Source of the DNA: an uncultured Lachnospiraceae bacterium
Lineage (GTDB): Bacteria; Bacillota; Clostridia; Lachnospirales; Lachnospiraceae
Direction: 5' to 3'
DNA: 64,000 nucleotides
NCBI GenBank assembly: GCA_934320845.1
Contig: CAKRFU010000006.1
Span: forward strand, 62,001-126,000
The notes beneath the pieces are model-generated. The model was not told the DNA's origin, ran no database searches, and worked only from the letters and a program-made list of their open reading frames with translations. This document shows positions 52,790 to 62,003 of the stretch, in pieces. Position 1 is the stretch's first letter. Each line of letters starts with the position of its first letter. Made by a program: the position numbers and the translations under genes.

Positions 52790-52795
52790 ACAATT

Positions 52796-54628
52796 TTATG
52801 ACTGTGCAGTTTCTGCCACTTCTTCCTTATCATTTTTTAACTTGTAATTGATACCAAGTCCCATACCGATTAAAGCGTAGAATATAGGAGCTACTGCAAT
52901 GCATGAATCGTTGGTGAGAGCTATGATAAGATAACCTATAACTGCGACAAATATGCTCACACCGATTTTTGGCATATAACCATTAAAACTATGTTTCCAG
53001 TAGAGTTTCAGACTGCTGACAAGGTACCATATAAAGAATACAAGCAATGCAATCAGTGAAATGACACCGGTCTGAACTCCTATCTGCAGGAACATGCAAT
53101 GAGGTTTTGTGATAATTTCATTAGTGTGGCCTGAATTGTAAAGTCCGACTGCATCATTGTTAGGAAATGCAATAATGAAAGTATCAGGACCTGAACCGAG
53201 GAAGAAATACTTCTTTAAAAGAGGAATTGTTCTCGCCCATATATAGCCACGCATGTTAGCAAAATGATAGTGCTTTTCAAGGAAAGAAATCGATTTATCC
53301 TGTTTTGTATACTTCATGATAGCACCGTTTGTCATTCCATAATAACTTGTATCATTGTCTTTCATCATGTTTGTAAAGTACCACTGTTTGTCATCAATAG
53401 TAACCTGAAAACCGTTGAATGTATCGGAACGGACGGAAGAAAATGAAAAAGGAAATCTTTTATCATTTATAGTGTAAGCAGATTTATCTTCGTTGAGCGA
53501 ATAAGAAATCTCATTACCTGATTTGTCAGAAAGTTTAAATATGTCATTTCCTTTTGAATCTTGTGAACATTTAACAACAAGAGTATTATTATTGTAGACA
53601 ATCGATACATTGTCTTTGTTTGTCGTAATTTCACTAAGCGGATGGTATTCAGCTTCGCTGTTGAACATTGTTTTCAAACGATTGATAAGAATGCCCTGAT
53701 TTGCAACATTGATTCCAATAAATGCAATTATAAACAGTATCACTGCAATAATAACTATTTTTATATTTTTGATAAATACCTTTCTCATGCAGAGAAGCAT
53801 TACTATAAGAGAGAATGCAAGTGCAAGAATACCGGCGCGTGACTGTGATGCAAAAAGTATTACCATGAGTGATACTATAAGGAAAGCACATCCGAGTTTT
53901 GCCCAGACTTTTTTGAGTGTAAAGATGAGGGCTGCAAGGATTGGAACCACAAGACATACATAAAAACCAACATAGTTTGGATTGTACAAAGAAAGATATG
54001 TACGTCCTTCTTCAAAATTGAATTTAAACTGCTTTCCGGTGTAGTTTGACGGTGTCATAAGTTTAAAACCTAAGTTTGTACGGAAGAAGTCATGTTTGAA
54101 TGCCTGTGAAAGACCAAGAGCTGTCATAACCGATATACCGGCAACAAACCACGGCATAATACGCTTTACGGCTGCCTCCGAACGCATAATGAAAAAGCAG
54201 TAGTATGTAGTAAGGCAATATCCCATGAGAGCCCATACGGATTCAAATTGTTCATAAATTCCGGAAAAAGAAAATGACCTGTATTTAGATGCAAGAGTTG
54301 ATATAAAAGTTATACCACAGTAAATGGCAAGCGGTATAAGTTGTTTAGTCCATGCTGCCTTTTGCTCATCTGCAAAGATTACATAAATAAGACAAAAAAT
54401 GATGTAGACACATGCAATTATGAACCAGACAAGCTTTGTATGAAGGAAAAAGTCAAGTGTTTGTGACGAGCCCTTAAACCATTCAAAAGTTTCCAGTTTT
54501 GTATAATATTTATACATATAGGTAATAAGTGGAATCACGCCGAGTATAGCAATAATTGGAAGTAAAAGTCCCAATGGATATTTTTGCTCAGCAGATGCCT
54601 GATTTTTTTTAGCATTCTGATATGCCAT
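52796..54628 (-). CDS. O-antigen ligase/polymerase family membrane protein
   Basis: A 610-residue polytopic protein. The N-terminal half has about ten hydrophobic segments; then an external insertion of about 120 residues (roughly 330-450) rich in short polar strands; then the Wzy_C segment RGYIWARTIPLLKKYFFLGS GPDTF and final membrane helices. Family members join or polymerise surface polysaccharide repeat units on the outer side of the membrane. Start is the complement of 54626-54628 (MAYQNAKKNQ) with TTTAGGGAGGACTATT before it. It lies opposite to, and diverges from, the sugar transferase gene that begins the polysaccharide cluster. Confidence 0.85.
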   Translation of the reverse strand: MAYQNAKKNQASAEQKYPLGLLLPIIAILGVIPLITYMYKYYTKLETFEWFKGSSQTLDFFLHTKLVWFIIACVYIIFCLIYVIFADEQKAAWTKQLIPLAIYCGITFISTLASKYRSFSFSGIYEQFESVWALMGYCLTTYYCFFIMRSEAAVKRIMPWFVAGISVMTALGLSQAFKHDFFRTNLGFKLMTPSNYTGKQFKFNFEEGRTYLSLYNPNYVGFYVCLVVPILAALIFTLKKVWAKLGCAFLIVSLMVILFASQSRAGILALAFSLIVMLLCMRKVFIKNIKIVIIAVILFIIAFIGINVANQGILINRLKTMFNSEAEYHPLSEITTNKDNVSIVYNNNTLVVKCSQDSKGNDIFKLSDKSGNEISYSLNEDKSAYTINDKRFPFSFSSVRSDTFNGFQVTIDDKQWYFTNMMKDNDTSYYGMTNGAIMKYTKQDKSISFLEKHYHFANMRGYIWARTIPLLKKYFFLGSGPDTFIIAFPNNDAVGLYNSGHTNEIITKPHCMFLQIGVQTGVISLIALLVFFIWYLVSSLKLYWKHSFNGYMPKIGVSIFVAVIGYLIIALTNDSCIAVAPIFYALIGMGLGINYKLKNDKEEVAETAQS

Positions 54629-54677
54629 AATAGTCCTCCCTAAAATAAAATTGTTGCCGAAAGTCAGTAACATATAT

Positions 54678-54705
54678 ATTATACATACATTTTTGAAAGA
54701 AACAA
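54678..54705 (-). promoter_or_regulatory. Promoter of the ligase gene
   Basis: On the minus strand TTGTTT (complement of 54700-54705), 16 bp, TATAAT (complement of 54678-54683). Confidence 0.65.
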
Positions 54706-54713
54706 CACTAAAG

Positions 54714-54742
54714 TTGACATTAAATAGAGAAATTAGTAAAAT
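54714..54742 (+). promoter_or_regulatory. Promoter of the polysaccharide gene cluster
   Basis: TTGACA (54714-54719), 17 bp, TAAAAT (54737-54742). It lies back to back with the ligase promoter, nine bases between their -35 boxes. A perfect 7-bp hairpin CCTGACA/TGTCAGG (54766-54784) follows in the leader. Confidence 0.8.
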
Positions 54743-54821
54743 GAGTGGTATTGTATATACGAAGGCCTGACATTTGTTGTCAGGTAAATAAGTATTTGTT
54801 ATTTTAGAAATGAGGATTAAA

Positions 54822-56243
54822 ATGAAAAATTATGACCCATACAAAAAAACTATATTGTTTTTTGCATCGCTCATAAATATAGTATTGATGGCACTGGTGT
54901 TTTCATATTCATGGTATCATTATTATGCGGGAACCATGTTTGTTACAACTTTCTATCGCAGGGGACACTATGCAATCATAGGTTTGTATGCAATGATATT
55001 ATTTTTCTTTTCAACGATGTATGGAAGCATGAAGATAGGACAATACAGAAGGCTTGAAGTTATGCTGTCACAGTATCTTAGTCTTTTTTTGTCAAATGTT
55101 GTTATGTATTTTATTATATCATTGCTTGCATTTGGCTTTGTAAATCCTATTTATCTTGTGGGTATAATGGCAGTTGAGATGTTTGTTTCAACAGTATGGA
55201 ATTTTCTGATTATACATTTTTATAACAGAATATTCCAGCCGTGGAAGATACTATTGATATATGGGGACAGACCTGCTGCAGACCTCGTGTATAAAGTTGA
55301 AGCAAGAAGAGACAAATATGCGATATATGATGCAATAAATATAGATGAAGGAATTGACAGGATAGCAGAAAAAATAAAAAACTTTCAGGCGGTAATTATA
55401 GGTGATATATCGGCAGAAAAAAGAAATGATATGCTGAAATATTGCTACGCAAATAAAGTAAGAGCGTACGTAATACCAAAGATTTCAGATATTATACTTA
55501 TGGGAGCAGACAGGATTCATGTATTTGACACACCATTTCTTCTCTCAAAAGGATACACATTAAGTTTTGACCAGAGATTGTTTAAGAGAGCATTGGATCT
55601 TATTATAGCTGTACCTATGACAATTATAGCATCACCGGTTATGCTGTTTACGGCGATAGCAATAAAGCTTTACGACAGAGGTCCGGTGTTTTACAAACAG
55701 ATTCGCTGTACAAAATATGAGAGAGAGTTTGAAATATATAAATTTAGGAGTATGATAGTAAATGCAGAGGATGACGGTGTAGCAAAACTTGCAAAAGAAA
55801 ATGATGAGCGTATCACTCCGGTAGGAAAATTTATCAGGGCAACACGAGTTGACGAATTGCCACAGTTATTCAATATAATAAAGGGAGATATGTCATTTGT
55901 GGGTCCAAGACCTGAAAGACCGGAGATAATGAAGCAGTATTGTGAGGAAATGCCGGAATTTCCATTTAGGACAAGGGTAAAAGCAGGACTTACCGGTTAT
56001 GCGCAGGTTTATGGAAAATACAATACAACACCGTATGACAAATTAAAATTGGATTTATTTTATATTGAAAACTATTCATTGTGGACGGACATAAAACTTA
56101 TACTTATGACAGTTAAAACAGTGTTGAAAAAAGAGGCAACAGAGGGTGTTGCAGACAACCAGACGACGGCTGAGAAAATTGTGGATGAAAATACGGATTC
56201 AGTGGAAAAGATAGTTGAGGAAATTGTAAAAAATGATCAGTAA
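54822..56243 (+). CDS. Polyprenyl glycosylphosphotransferase (initiating sugar transferase, WbaP/CpsE type)
   Basis: A 473-residue membrane enzyme that puts the first sugar phosphate onto undecaprenyl phosphate. Four or five N-terminal membrane segments (to about residue 130), a nucleotide-sugar-binding-like middle part, then one more membrane helix and the catalytic domain: FEIYKFRSMIVNAE, DELPQLFNIIKGDMSFVGPR and PERPEIM. Start ATG 54822 (MKNYDPYKK) has ATGAGGATTA before it. It is the first gene after the cluster promoter. Its 3' end overlaps the next glycosyltransferase by 11 bp. Confidence 0.92.
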   Translation: MKNYDPYKKTILFFASLINIVLMALVFSYSWYHYYAGTMFVTTFYRRGHYAIIGLYAMILFFFSTMYGSMKIGQYRRLEVMLSQYLSLFLSNVVMYFIISLLAFGFVNPIYLVGIMAVEMFVSTVWNFLIIHFYNRIFQPWKILLIYGDRPAADLVYKVEARRDKYAIYDAINIDEGIDRIAEKIKNFQAVIIGDISAEKRNDMLKYCYANKVRAYVIPKISDIILMGADRIHVFDTPFLLSKGYTLSFDQRLFKRALDLIIAVPMTIIASPVMLFTAIAIKLYDRGPVFYKQIRCTKYEREFEIYKFRSMIVNAEDDGVAKLAKENDERITPVGKFIRATRVDELPQLFNIIKGDMSFVGPRPERPEIMKQYCEEMPEFPFRTRVKAGLTGYAQVYGKYNTTPYDKLKLDLFYIENYSLWTDIKLILMTVKTVLKKEATEGVADNQTTAEKIVDENTDSVEKIVEEIVKNDQ

Positions 56244-57432
56244 AAATAAAAAGGCGCTTCTTGTTACAAGAGTGAGCGGTTTTGTGCCGCAATTTGAAAT
56301 GAATAATGTAAAAATACTGCAGGAAATGGGGTATGAAGTGCATTATGCGTCAAACTTTGATACTGTAGTATATGGAAATGATAATAGCAGACTTGAAGAA
56401 ACGGGGATAATCTGCCATCAGATAGATTTTCAGCGTTCACCTTTTTCAAAAAACGTAAAGATAGCCTATAAACAGCTTGAAAAGTTAATGATTGATGAAA
56501 AATTTGATTTTATACATTGTCATATGCCTATGAGTGGTGTGCTGGCACGAGTTGCAGCACAGAAAGTAAGAAAAGGGACAGGAAGAAATGTACCTGTTAT
56601 ATATACGGCACATGGTTTGCATTTTTATACGGGAGCACCTATAAAGAACTGGGTGTATTATCCTATAGAAAGATATCTTGCAAGATATACGGACAGACTG
56701 ATACTTATAAATGAAGAAGATTATAAAAGAGCAGGCAGGTTTCCAGTGCGTGGAAAGGTTGAGCATACAATGGGAATAGGCATGAATCTTTCAAAATATA
56801 AAAAATATGATGGGAGTCCAAAAGAAAAAAACAAAAGAACCATATATGAAAGATTTGGAATTCATAATAATGACAATATAATTGTAAGTGTAGGAGAACT
56901 TAGTAAAAGAAAAAATCATATATGCATTATAGAGGCAATGGCTCTGCTTAAAGATATGAATATATCATATCTTATATGTGGTGCTGGAGCAATGGAACAA
57001 CAGTTAAGACAAAAGGCAGAAGAACTTGGAGTAGAAAAGCAGGTTATTTTTGCAGGTTATGTAAAGGATGTGCCGGATGTACTTAACGAGTGTGATTGTT
57101 TTGTATTTCCATCTTTTCAGGAAGGGCTGCCTGTTGCTGTTATGGAAGCGATGGCAGTTGGACTTCCAATAATTGCTTCTGATATAAGAGGTGTCAGAGA
57201 ACTTGTTATACATGCAAAAGGCGGATATCTTGTAAATGGTCATGATTCAGAGGATTACGCTGTTAAAATAAGAAGGATGTTTACGGAAAAGTATGGAAAA
57301 AGTGCTGTTCCAAGAAATGAAAGAAGAAGACAGATGGGCGGGTTTAATATGGAACATGTCAAAAAATATAGTATAGAAGTTGTAGACAAGCAAATGCGTG
57401 AAATATATGCAGATTTATTGGGAGGAGAATAA
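56233..57432 (+). CDS. Glycosyltransferase family 4 protein
   Basis: A 399-residue GT-B fold enzyme. The N-terminal half contains FDFIHCHMPMSGVLARVAAQ and TAHGLHFYTG; the C-terminal donor half has SVGELSKRKNH, AGYVKDVPDVLNECD and FPSFQEGLPVAVMEAMAVGL, ending the E(x7)E motif of retaining GT4 enzymes. It probably adds a sugar to the lipid-linked intermediate made by the preceding transferase. ATG 56233 overlaps that gene by 11 bp, and the next gene begins one base after its stop. Confidence 0.92.
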   Translation: MISKNKKALLVTRVSGFVPQFEMNNVKILQEMGYEVHYASNFDTVVYGNDNSRLEETGIICHQIDFQRSPFSKNVKIAYKQLEKLMIDEKFDFIHCHMPMSGVLARVAAQKVRKGTGRNVPVIYTAHGLHFYTGAPIKNWVYYPIERYLARYTDRLILINEEDYKRAGRFPVRGKVEHTMGIGMNLSKYKKYDGSPKEKNKRTIYERFGIHNNDNIIVSVGELSKRKNHICIIEAMALLKDMNISYLICGAGAMEQQLRQKAEELGVEKQVIFAGYVKDVPDVLNECDCFVFPSFQEGLPVAVMEAMAVGLPIIASDIRGVRELVIHAKGGYLVNGHDSEDYAVKIRRMFTEKYGKSAVPRNERRRQMGGFNMEHVKKYSIEVVDKQMREIYADLLGGE

Positions 57433-57433
57433 A

Positions 57434-58411
57434 GTGATACAGGTACTAATGTCCACATACAATGGGAAGGACTATTTGAGAGAGCAAATAGACAGTATAC
57501 TGGCACAAAATTGTAAAGAGCAGATGGGTGTAAGCCTGAAGCTTTTTATACGAGATGATGGTTCAAGTGACGGAACACAAAAGATTCTTGCTGAATATGC
57601 AGAAAAATATCCAGATAAAATCAGTTGGTATCAGGGGGAGAACATCGGAGTTATAAAAAGCTTTTTTGAATTGATAGAAAAGTCTGATGAAAAAGCGGAG
57701 TATTATGCATTTTCAGATCAGGATGATTATTGGCATAAAGGAAAATTAAGTGCAGGGATAAAACAGATAAAGAATATGGCAAATGATGATGTCAAAGAGC
57801 CGTTATTATACTGTTGCAGTCCGTTGCTTGTAGATGAAAATTTAAATGAAATTAATAATAAAATGACAAGAAAAGAAAAGAGAGCAGGCTTTGAAAATGC
57901 TGTGGTGGAAAATATAGTCACAGGATGCACAATAATAATGAATAAGACACTGCGTGACATGTCAAAAGCATACCCGCCAAAATTTACAGTTATGCATGAT
58001 TGGTGGTTTTATCTTTTAGCAAGCTGCTACGGAAAAGTATATTATGATAAAAATCAATATATAAGTTATAGGCAGCATGGGACAAATACTGTTGGATACA
58101 ATACAAGCAAAGTAAAAGAATTTAAAGACAGGGTAAAAAGATTTAGAGGAAACAGGCAGAATATAACAAAGCAACTGTCAGAGTTTATAAGAATTTATAA
58201 GTTATATAAGAAAAAAGAACCTGATAACACATTGTTTTTTAATGATGAAGTAAAAAGAAAAACAAGATTGGCATGCGAGCTTGTAAAATACAGTAAGAAA
58301 GTAAAATATCTTCCTAAGAGGGCATCTATATTGAAAAAAACAGGAATATACAGACAGAGAAAGATAGACAACATAATATTTCAAATAATACTTTTATCGG
58401 GAAGTTACTAG
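57434..58411 (+). CDS. Glycosyltransferase family 2 protein (rhamnosyltransferase-like)
   Basis: A 325-residue GT-A fold enzyme. IQVLMSTYNGKDYLREQIDS opens the nucleotide site, IRDDGSSDGT follows, and FSDQDDYWHKGK carries the DxD-type metal motif; MHDWWFYLLASCYG is common in rhamnosyltransferase-like GT2 proteins. The start is GTG 57434, because the preceding gene ends at 57432 and GGGAGGAGAATAAA stands just before; an ATG at 57398 would overlap. A 47-bp palindrome covers its stop codon. Confidence 0.9.
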   Translation: MIQVLMSTYNGKDYLREQIDSILAQNCKEQMGVSLKLFIRDDGSSDGTQKILAEYAEKYPDKISWYQGENIGVIKSFFELIEKSDEKAEYYAFSDQDDYWHKGKLSAGIKQIKNMANDDVKEPLLYCCSPLLVDENLNEINNKMTRKEKRAGFENAVVENIVTGCTIIMNKTLRDMSKAYPPKFTVMHDWWFYLLASCYGKVYYDKNQYISYRQHGTNTVGYNTSKVKEFKDRVKRFRGNRQNITKQLSEFIRIYKLYKKKEPDNTLFFNDEVKRKTRLACELVKYSKKVKYLPKRASILKKTGIYRQRKIDNIIFQIILLSGSY

Positions 58412-58454
58412 TACAATGAATAATTAAAAATTGATTTAATTTTCGTTGTACTAG
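58408..58454. repeat. 47-bp intergenic palindrome between glycosyltransferase genes
   Basis: CTAGTACAA (58408-58416) mirrors TTGTACTAG (58446-58454) perfectly, and inner ATTAAA/TTTAAT blocks extend the stem with few mismatches. It covers the TAG stop of the upstream gene. A T-rich stretch (TATTTTTAAAG) comes only 10 bp later, so a weak terminator is possible. Confidence 0.6.
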
Positions 58455-58486
58455 AAAGGCGTATTTTTAAAGAAACGAGGACAAGA

Positions 58487-60163
58487 ATGGGGATAGTGGC
58501 AAAATTCAGTAAGATTAGAGGATATATAAAAGATTATGGTATAAATTATGCAGTAAAAAAGATATATTACAGGTTTGAAATTAAATATATAAAAGGAAAG
58601 AAATATTGCCCATTTGGAATATCTGAGGAACAAAGAAAAGTAGAAGAAGCATATAAAAGTACAAAATCCATAAAAGTAAGTATAATTGTGCCGCTTTATA
58701 ATACACCGAAGGAATATCTGATTCAGATGCTGGAATCGGTGAGAGCACAAACATATTACAACTGGGAGTTGTGTATGGCAGATGCGAGTGAGAATAAATA
58801 CGGATATATTGAAGAAATTATAAAAAAATATGCTGTAAAAGATGCAAGGATTAAATATAAGCATCTTGATAAAAATCAGGGAATATCAATAAATTCAAAT
58901 GAAGCAGCAAAAATGGCATCAGGAGAGTATATGGTATTACTTGACCATGATGATATGCTTCATCCGTCAGCGTTGTATTATGTGGTAAAGGCAATAGAAA
59001 AAGAAAATGCAGAATTTATCTATACCGATGAACTTTCGTTTGATGGGACACCGAACAGGGTACAGAGTATAAATTTTAAACCGGATTTTTCTTGGGAAAC
59101 ATTTAGATATAATAATTTTATATGTCATTTGGCAGCTTTTAAGAGAGAAATGTTTGAGGATGTGGGCGGTTTTAGTAAAGAGTGTGAAGGTGCGCAGGAT
59201 TATGATTTGTTTTTTAAGTTGTTTGAAAAAACAGATAAGATAGTGCATATTCAGAAAGTTCTTTATTACTGGCGGGTATATCAGGATTCATCTGCATCTG
59301 GTATAGATGCGAAGCCATATATAATAGATGCGGGAATAAAGGCGATTGAAGGTCACTTAAATAGAAAAAAAATTGAATATGATGATATTGTGCCTGAGTA
59401 TGGACATGGACCGTTTTATAGAGTAAATTATAAAATAACTGATAGAAAAAGAGTTAAGATATACGCACAGGATGAAGCATTAAAGGAAAGTTTGTCAGAA
59501 GAAATTGTCCAAAATGAAAGATATACAATAGATGTTGATATTGTAAAAAGTAAGAATATTATAGCAGAATTGAAAAAAGAAGATGAATTGGTATATGATA
59601 TTATAATTTTGGCAAGAAGCGGTTACAAAATGTATTTTAATAAAAATGGCGGTTATAATGGATTGGTTGAAGAACTTATAAGATGTCTTGAAACTGATGA
59701 AAATCAAGTTGTATCAAACACTCTGATAAATGAAAAGGGTAGATATGAAAATGCAGGCTGGAGTTATAATATCGGATGGAAAGATAATGTAAGACCTATT
59801 TGCAAAAATGTTCCGGTAAATGAATCTGGGTATATGAACAGACTTCATTTCAGACAGACAGTATCATTATTAGATGGAAGTATGCTTGCAATGAAGAAAG
59901 ATATTTTTGTCAAATGGTATGAAAAAAAGGGATGTTCAGGACATAGTTTTGATATTTTTTCATGTAGAAGCTGGTTTGAAATTTGTATGGAAAATGAAAA
60001 AACAGGAGGAAATAGTATTATTACACCTTATTATCCGGCTGTTGAAAATGGAGGAACATCAAAAAATGAAAAAAAATATCCGGCTGATATTAAAATTGAC
60101 GGACGGGACAGATATATAAACAGAGGAATGGAAAAGTTTGGCAGGGAGTACTTGTTGTGGTAG
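58487..60163 (+). CDS. Tandem GT2 protein: intact N-terminal and degenerate C-terminal glycosyltransferase domain
   Basis: A 558-residue protein. The N-terminal GT2 domain (about 60-260) is intact: VSIIVPLYNTPKEYL (64-78), metal motif LLDHDDMLHPSAL (151-163) and AQDYDLFF (236-243). The C-terminal half (about 370-530) aligns by eye with the active C-terminal domain of the next protein (YENAGWSYNIG to VQHAGVILGIG; GYMNRLHFRQTVS to GYNERMLYPQELS), but the NNDV metal motif is replaced by ARSG (376-379). So only one sugar transfer is expected. Start ATG 58487 follows AAACGAGGACAAGA. Confidence 0.85.
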   Translation: MGIVAKFSKIRGYIKDYGINYAVKKIYYRFEIKYIKGKKYCPFGISEEQRKVEEAYKSTKSIKVSIIVPLYNTPKEYLIQMLESVRAQTYYNWELCMADASENKYGYIEEIIKKYAVKDARIKYKHLDKNQGISINSNEAAKMASGEYMVLLDHDDMLHPSALYYVVKAIEKENAEFIYTDELSFDGTPNRVQSINFKPDFSWETFRYNNFICHLAAFKREMFEDVGGFSKECEGAQDYDLFFKLFEKTDKIVHIQKVLYYWRVYQDSSASGIDAKPYIIDAGIKAIEGHLNRKKIEYDDIVPEYGHGPFYRVNYKITDRKRVKIYAQDEALKESLSEEIVQNERYTIDVDIVKSKNIIAELKKEDELVYDIIILARSGYKMYFNKNGGYNGLVEELIRCLETDENQVVSNTLINEKGRYENAGWSYNIGWKDNVRPICKNVPVNESGYMNRLHFRQTVSLLDGSMLAMKKDIFVKWYEKKGCSGHSFDIFSCRSWFEICMENEKTGGNSIITPYYPAVENGGTSKNEKKYPADIKIDGRDRYINRGMEKFGREYLLW

Positions 60164-60185
60164 ACAGATAATTGGAGGTTGTATT

Positions 60186-61988
60186 TTGAGTGACATGAAG
60201 GCAAAAATTAAATATCTGCTGTGTTCCAATAAAATGACAAATTCTATGCTTAAAATTTATTTTGGTATAAAAAAAGATGGAATATTGCATGTAAAGGATG
60301 TTTTGAAAACTGAAAAATACAACAGAAGATATAGAAGACCATTTATTGTTGAAAGCAATGAAATAAAAAGACAAAGAAAGATGGCATACAATTTTAATAA
60401 AAAAATATTGATAGGTATTTCATGTAAAGAAAAAAAGTTTGAAAATATCTGTGCCAGTATAATTTCTATAGCAAATCAAAGTATTAATGATGTGAGTGAA
60501 GTAGTATGCTTAAACGTATCTGAAAAAATCAAAGCTGATTTAATAAAAATTGCGGATAAAGATTTAGGTGTAAAAATAAAAATCGTAAACCAATACAGTG
60601 AGATATGCAGCTATTTGGAGGAAGGTCTGTTTTCGTGTTATGGAGAAATATGTGCAGGGGATATTCTTCATCCCTATACCTTATTTTATTTGGAAAAACA
60701 AATAGATAAAAGTGATGAAAGTTTGATAATTTATTTCGATGAATGGCATTTTAAAAAGGATGTCAAAAAAGCACTTGAAAACAATTACAAGAGTGATTTT
60801 TCGTTATTGACATTTTATTCCGAAAATATCATTGGTGATTTTTTCTTTACCGATGCAGAAAGTTTTAAGAAACTTGACGGATATGATATTAATAAAAAAA
60901 GTGCAAAATATTATGATTATGTATTAAGGTTTACGGAACAGAAAAATTTAATATCCACAGATGCAGCAAGCAAATATATTATTCATATAACAGAGCCGAT
61001 GTATTATAAAAAATGTGGAGATGTTACAAGAGAAGCAAAAATTGAAAAGGATGTTTTTGAAATAGAAGCTTTAAATGAACACTTGGAAAGGTGTGGAATA
61101 GAAGTACAAATAAGGTATGATGATGAACTGTTTCAAAGACATATCTTCTATCCAATAAAAAAGAAAGAAAAAGTATCTATTATCATTCCGAATAAGGAAC
61201 ATAAAAATGATTTAAAGCGATGCATAGATTCAATAAGGAAAAAGACAAAATATGCCAATTATGATATTGTAATAGTGGAAAACGGAAGTCAAAGTGATGA
61301 GATAAAGCAATATTATAAAGAAATATCAAAACAAAGCGAGATTAAAGTAATAGAATGGGATAGAGGTTTTAATTTTTCTGCCATAAATAATTATGGTGTG
61401 AAAAGTGTAGATGGAGAATACATCATTTTGCTAAATAATGATGTTGAGATAATATCTGAGAACTGGATAGATGAAATGCTTACATATGCGCAATTGCCGG
61501 AAGTTGGGGCGGTCGGATGTATGCTCTACTATCCGGATGATACTGTTCAGCATGCGGGGGTTATTTTAGGCATTGGCGGTGTTGCCGGTCATTCACACAA
61601 ACATTTTAGAGCTTCGCAAAGAGGATACAATGAGAGGATGTTATATCCACAAGAGTTAAGTGCAGTTACTGCGGCATGCATGATGACCAAAAAAGAAACA
61701 TATTTGAAAGCAGGGGGACTTGACGAAAGATTTCAGGTTGCATTCAATGATATCGATTATTGCATGCAAGTAAGGAAACTAGGTTTAAAAGTTATGTTTA
61801 CCCCATATGCAAAGCTTTATCACTATGAATCAATAAGCAGAGGATATGAGACGACTGAAGCAAAAGAAAAAAGATTTAGGAGTGAAACAGAGTTATTTTT
61901 AAATAAATGGAAAGTGGAATTAGAGAAAGGTGACCCATATTATAATCCACATCTGACATTGAGATATGAAAATTTTGAAATGAAATAA
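60186..61988 (+). CDS. Tandem GT2 protein: degenerate N-terminal and intact C-terminal glycosyltransferase domain
   Basis: A 600-residue protein, apparently a paralogue of the preceding one. Its N-terminal half (about 72-275) follows the same course (GEICAGDILHPYTLFYL against GEYMVLLDHDDMLHPSALYY; YKSDFSLLTF against FKPDFSWETF) but the DHDD metal motif is lost, leaving AGD (157-159). The C-terminal GT2 domain is intact: VSIIIPNKEHKNDL (330-343), ILLNNDVEIISENWID (414-429) and FNDIDYCMQV (520-529). The start is TTG 60186, seven bases after GGAGG; earlier in-frame codons overlap the previous gene. Confidence 0.85.
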   Translation: MSDMKAKIKYLLCSNKMTNSMLKIYFGIKKDGILHVKDVLKTEKYNRRYRRPFIVESNEIKRQRKMAYNFNKKILIGISCKEKKFENICASIISIANQSINDVSEVVCLNVSEKIKADLIKIADKDLGVKIKIVNQYSEICSYLEEGLFSCYGEICAGDILHPYTLFYLEKQIDKSDESLIIYFDEWHFKKDVKKALENNYKSDFSLLTFYSENIIGDFFFTDAESFKKLDGYDINKKSAKYYDYVLRFTEQKNLISTDAASKYIIHITEPMYYKKCGDVTREAKIEKDVFEIEALNEHLERCGIEVQIRYDDELFQRHIFYPIKKKEKVSIIIPNKEHKNDLKRCIDSIRKKTKYANYDIVIVENGSQSDEIKQYYKEISKQSEIKVIEWDRGFNFSAINNYGVKSVDGEYIILLNNDVEIISENWIDEMLTYAQLPEVGAVGCMLYYPDDTVQHAGVILGIGGVAGHSHKHFRASQRGYNERMLYPQELSAVTAACMMTKKETYLKAGGLDERFQVAFNDIDYCMQVRKLGLKVMFTPYAKLYHYESISRGYETTEAKEKRFRSETELFLNKWKVELEKGDPYYNPHLTLRYENFEMK

Positions 61989-62003
61989 ATAATAAGGAGC
62001 ATT

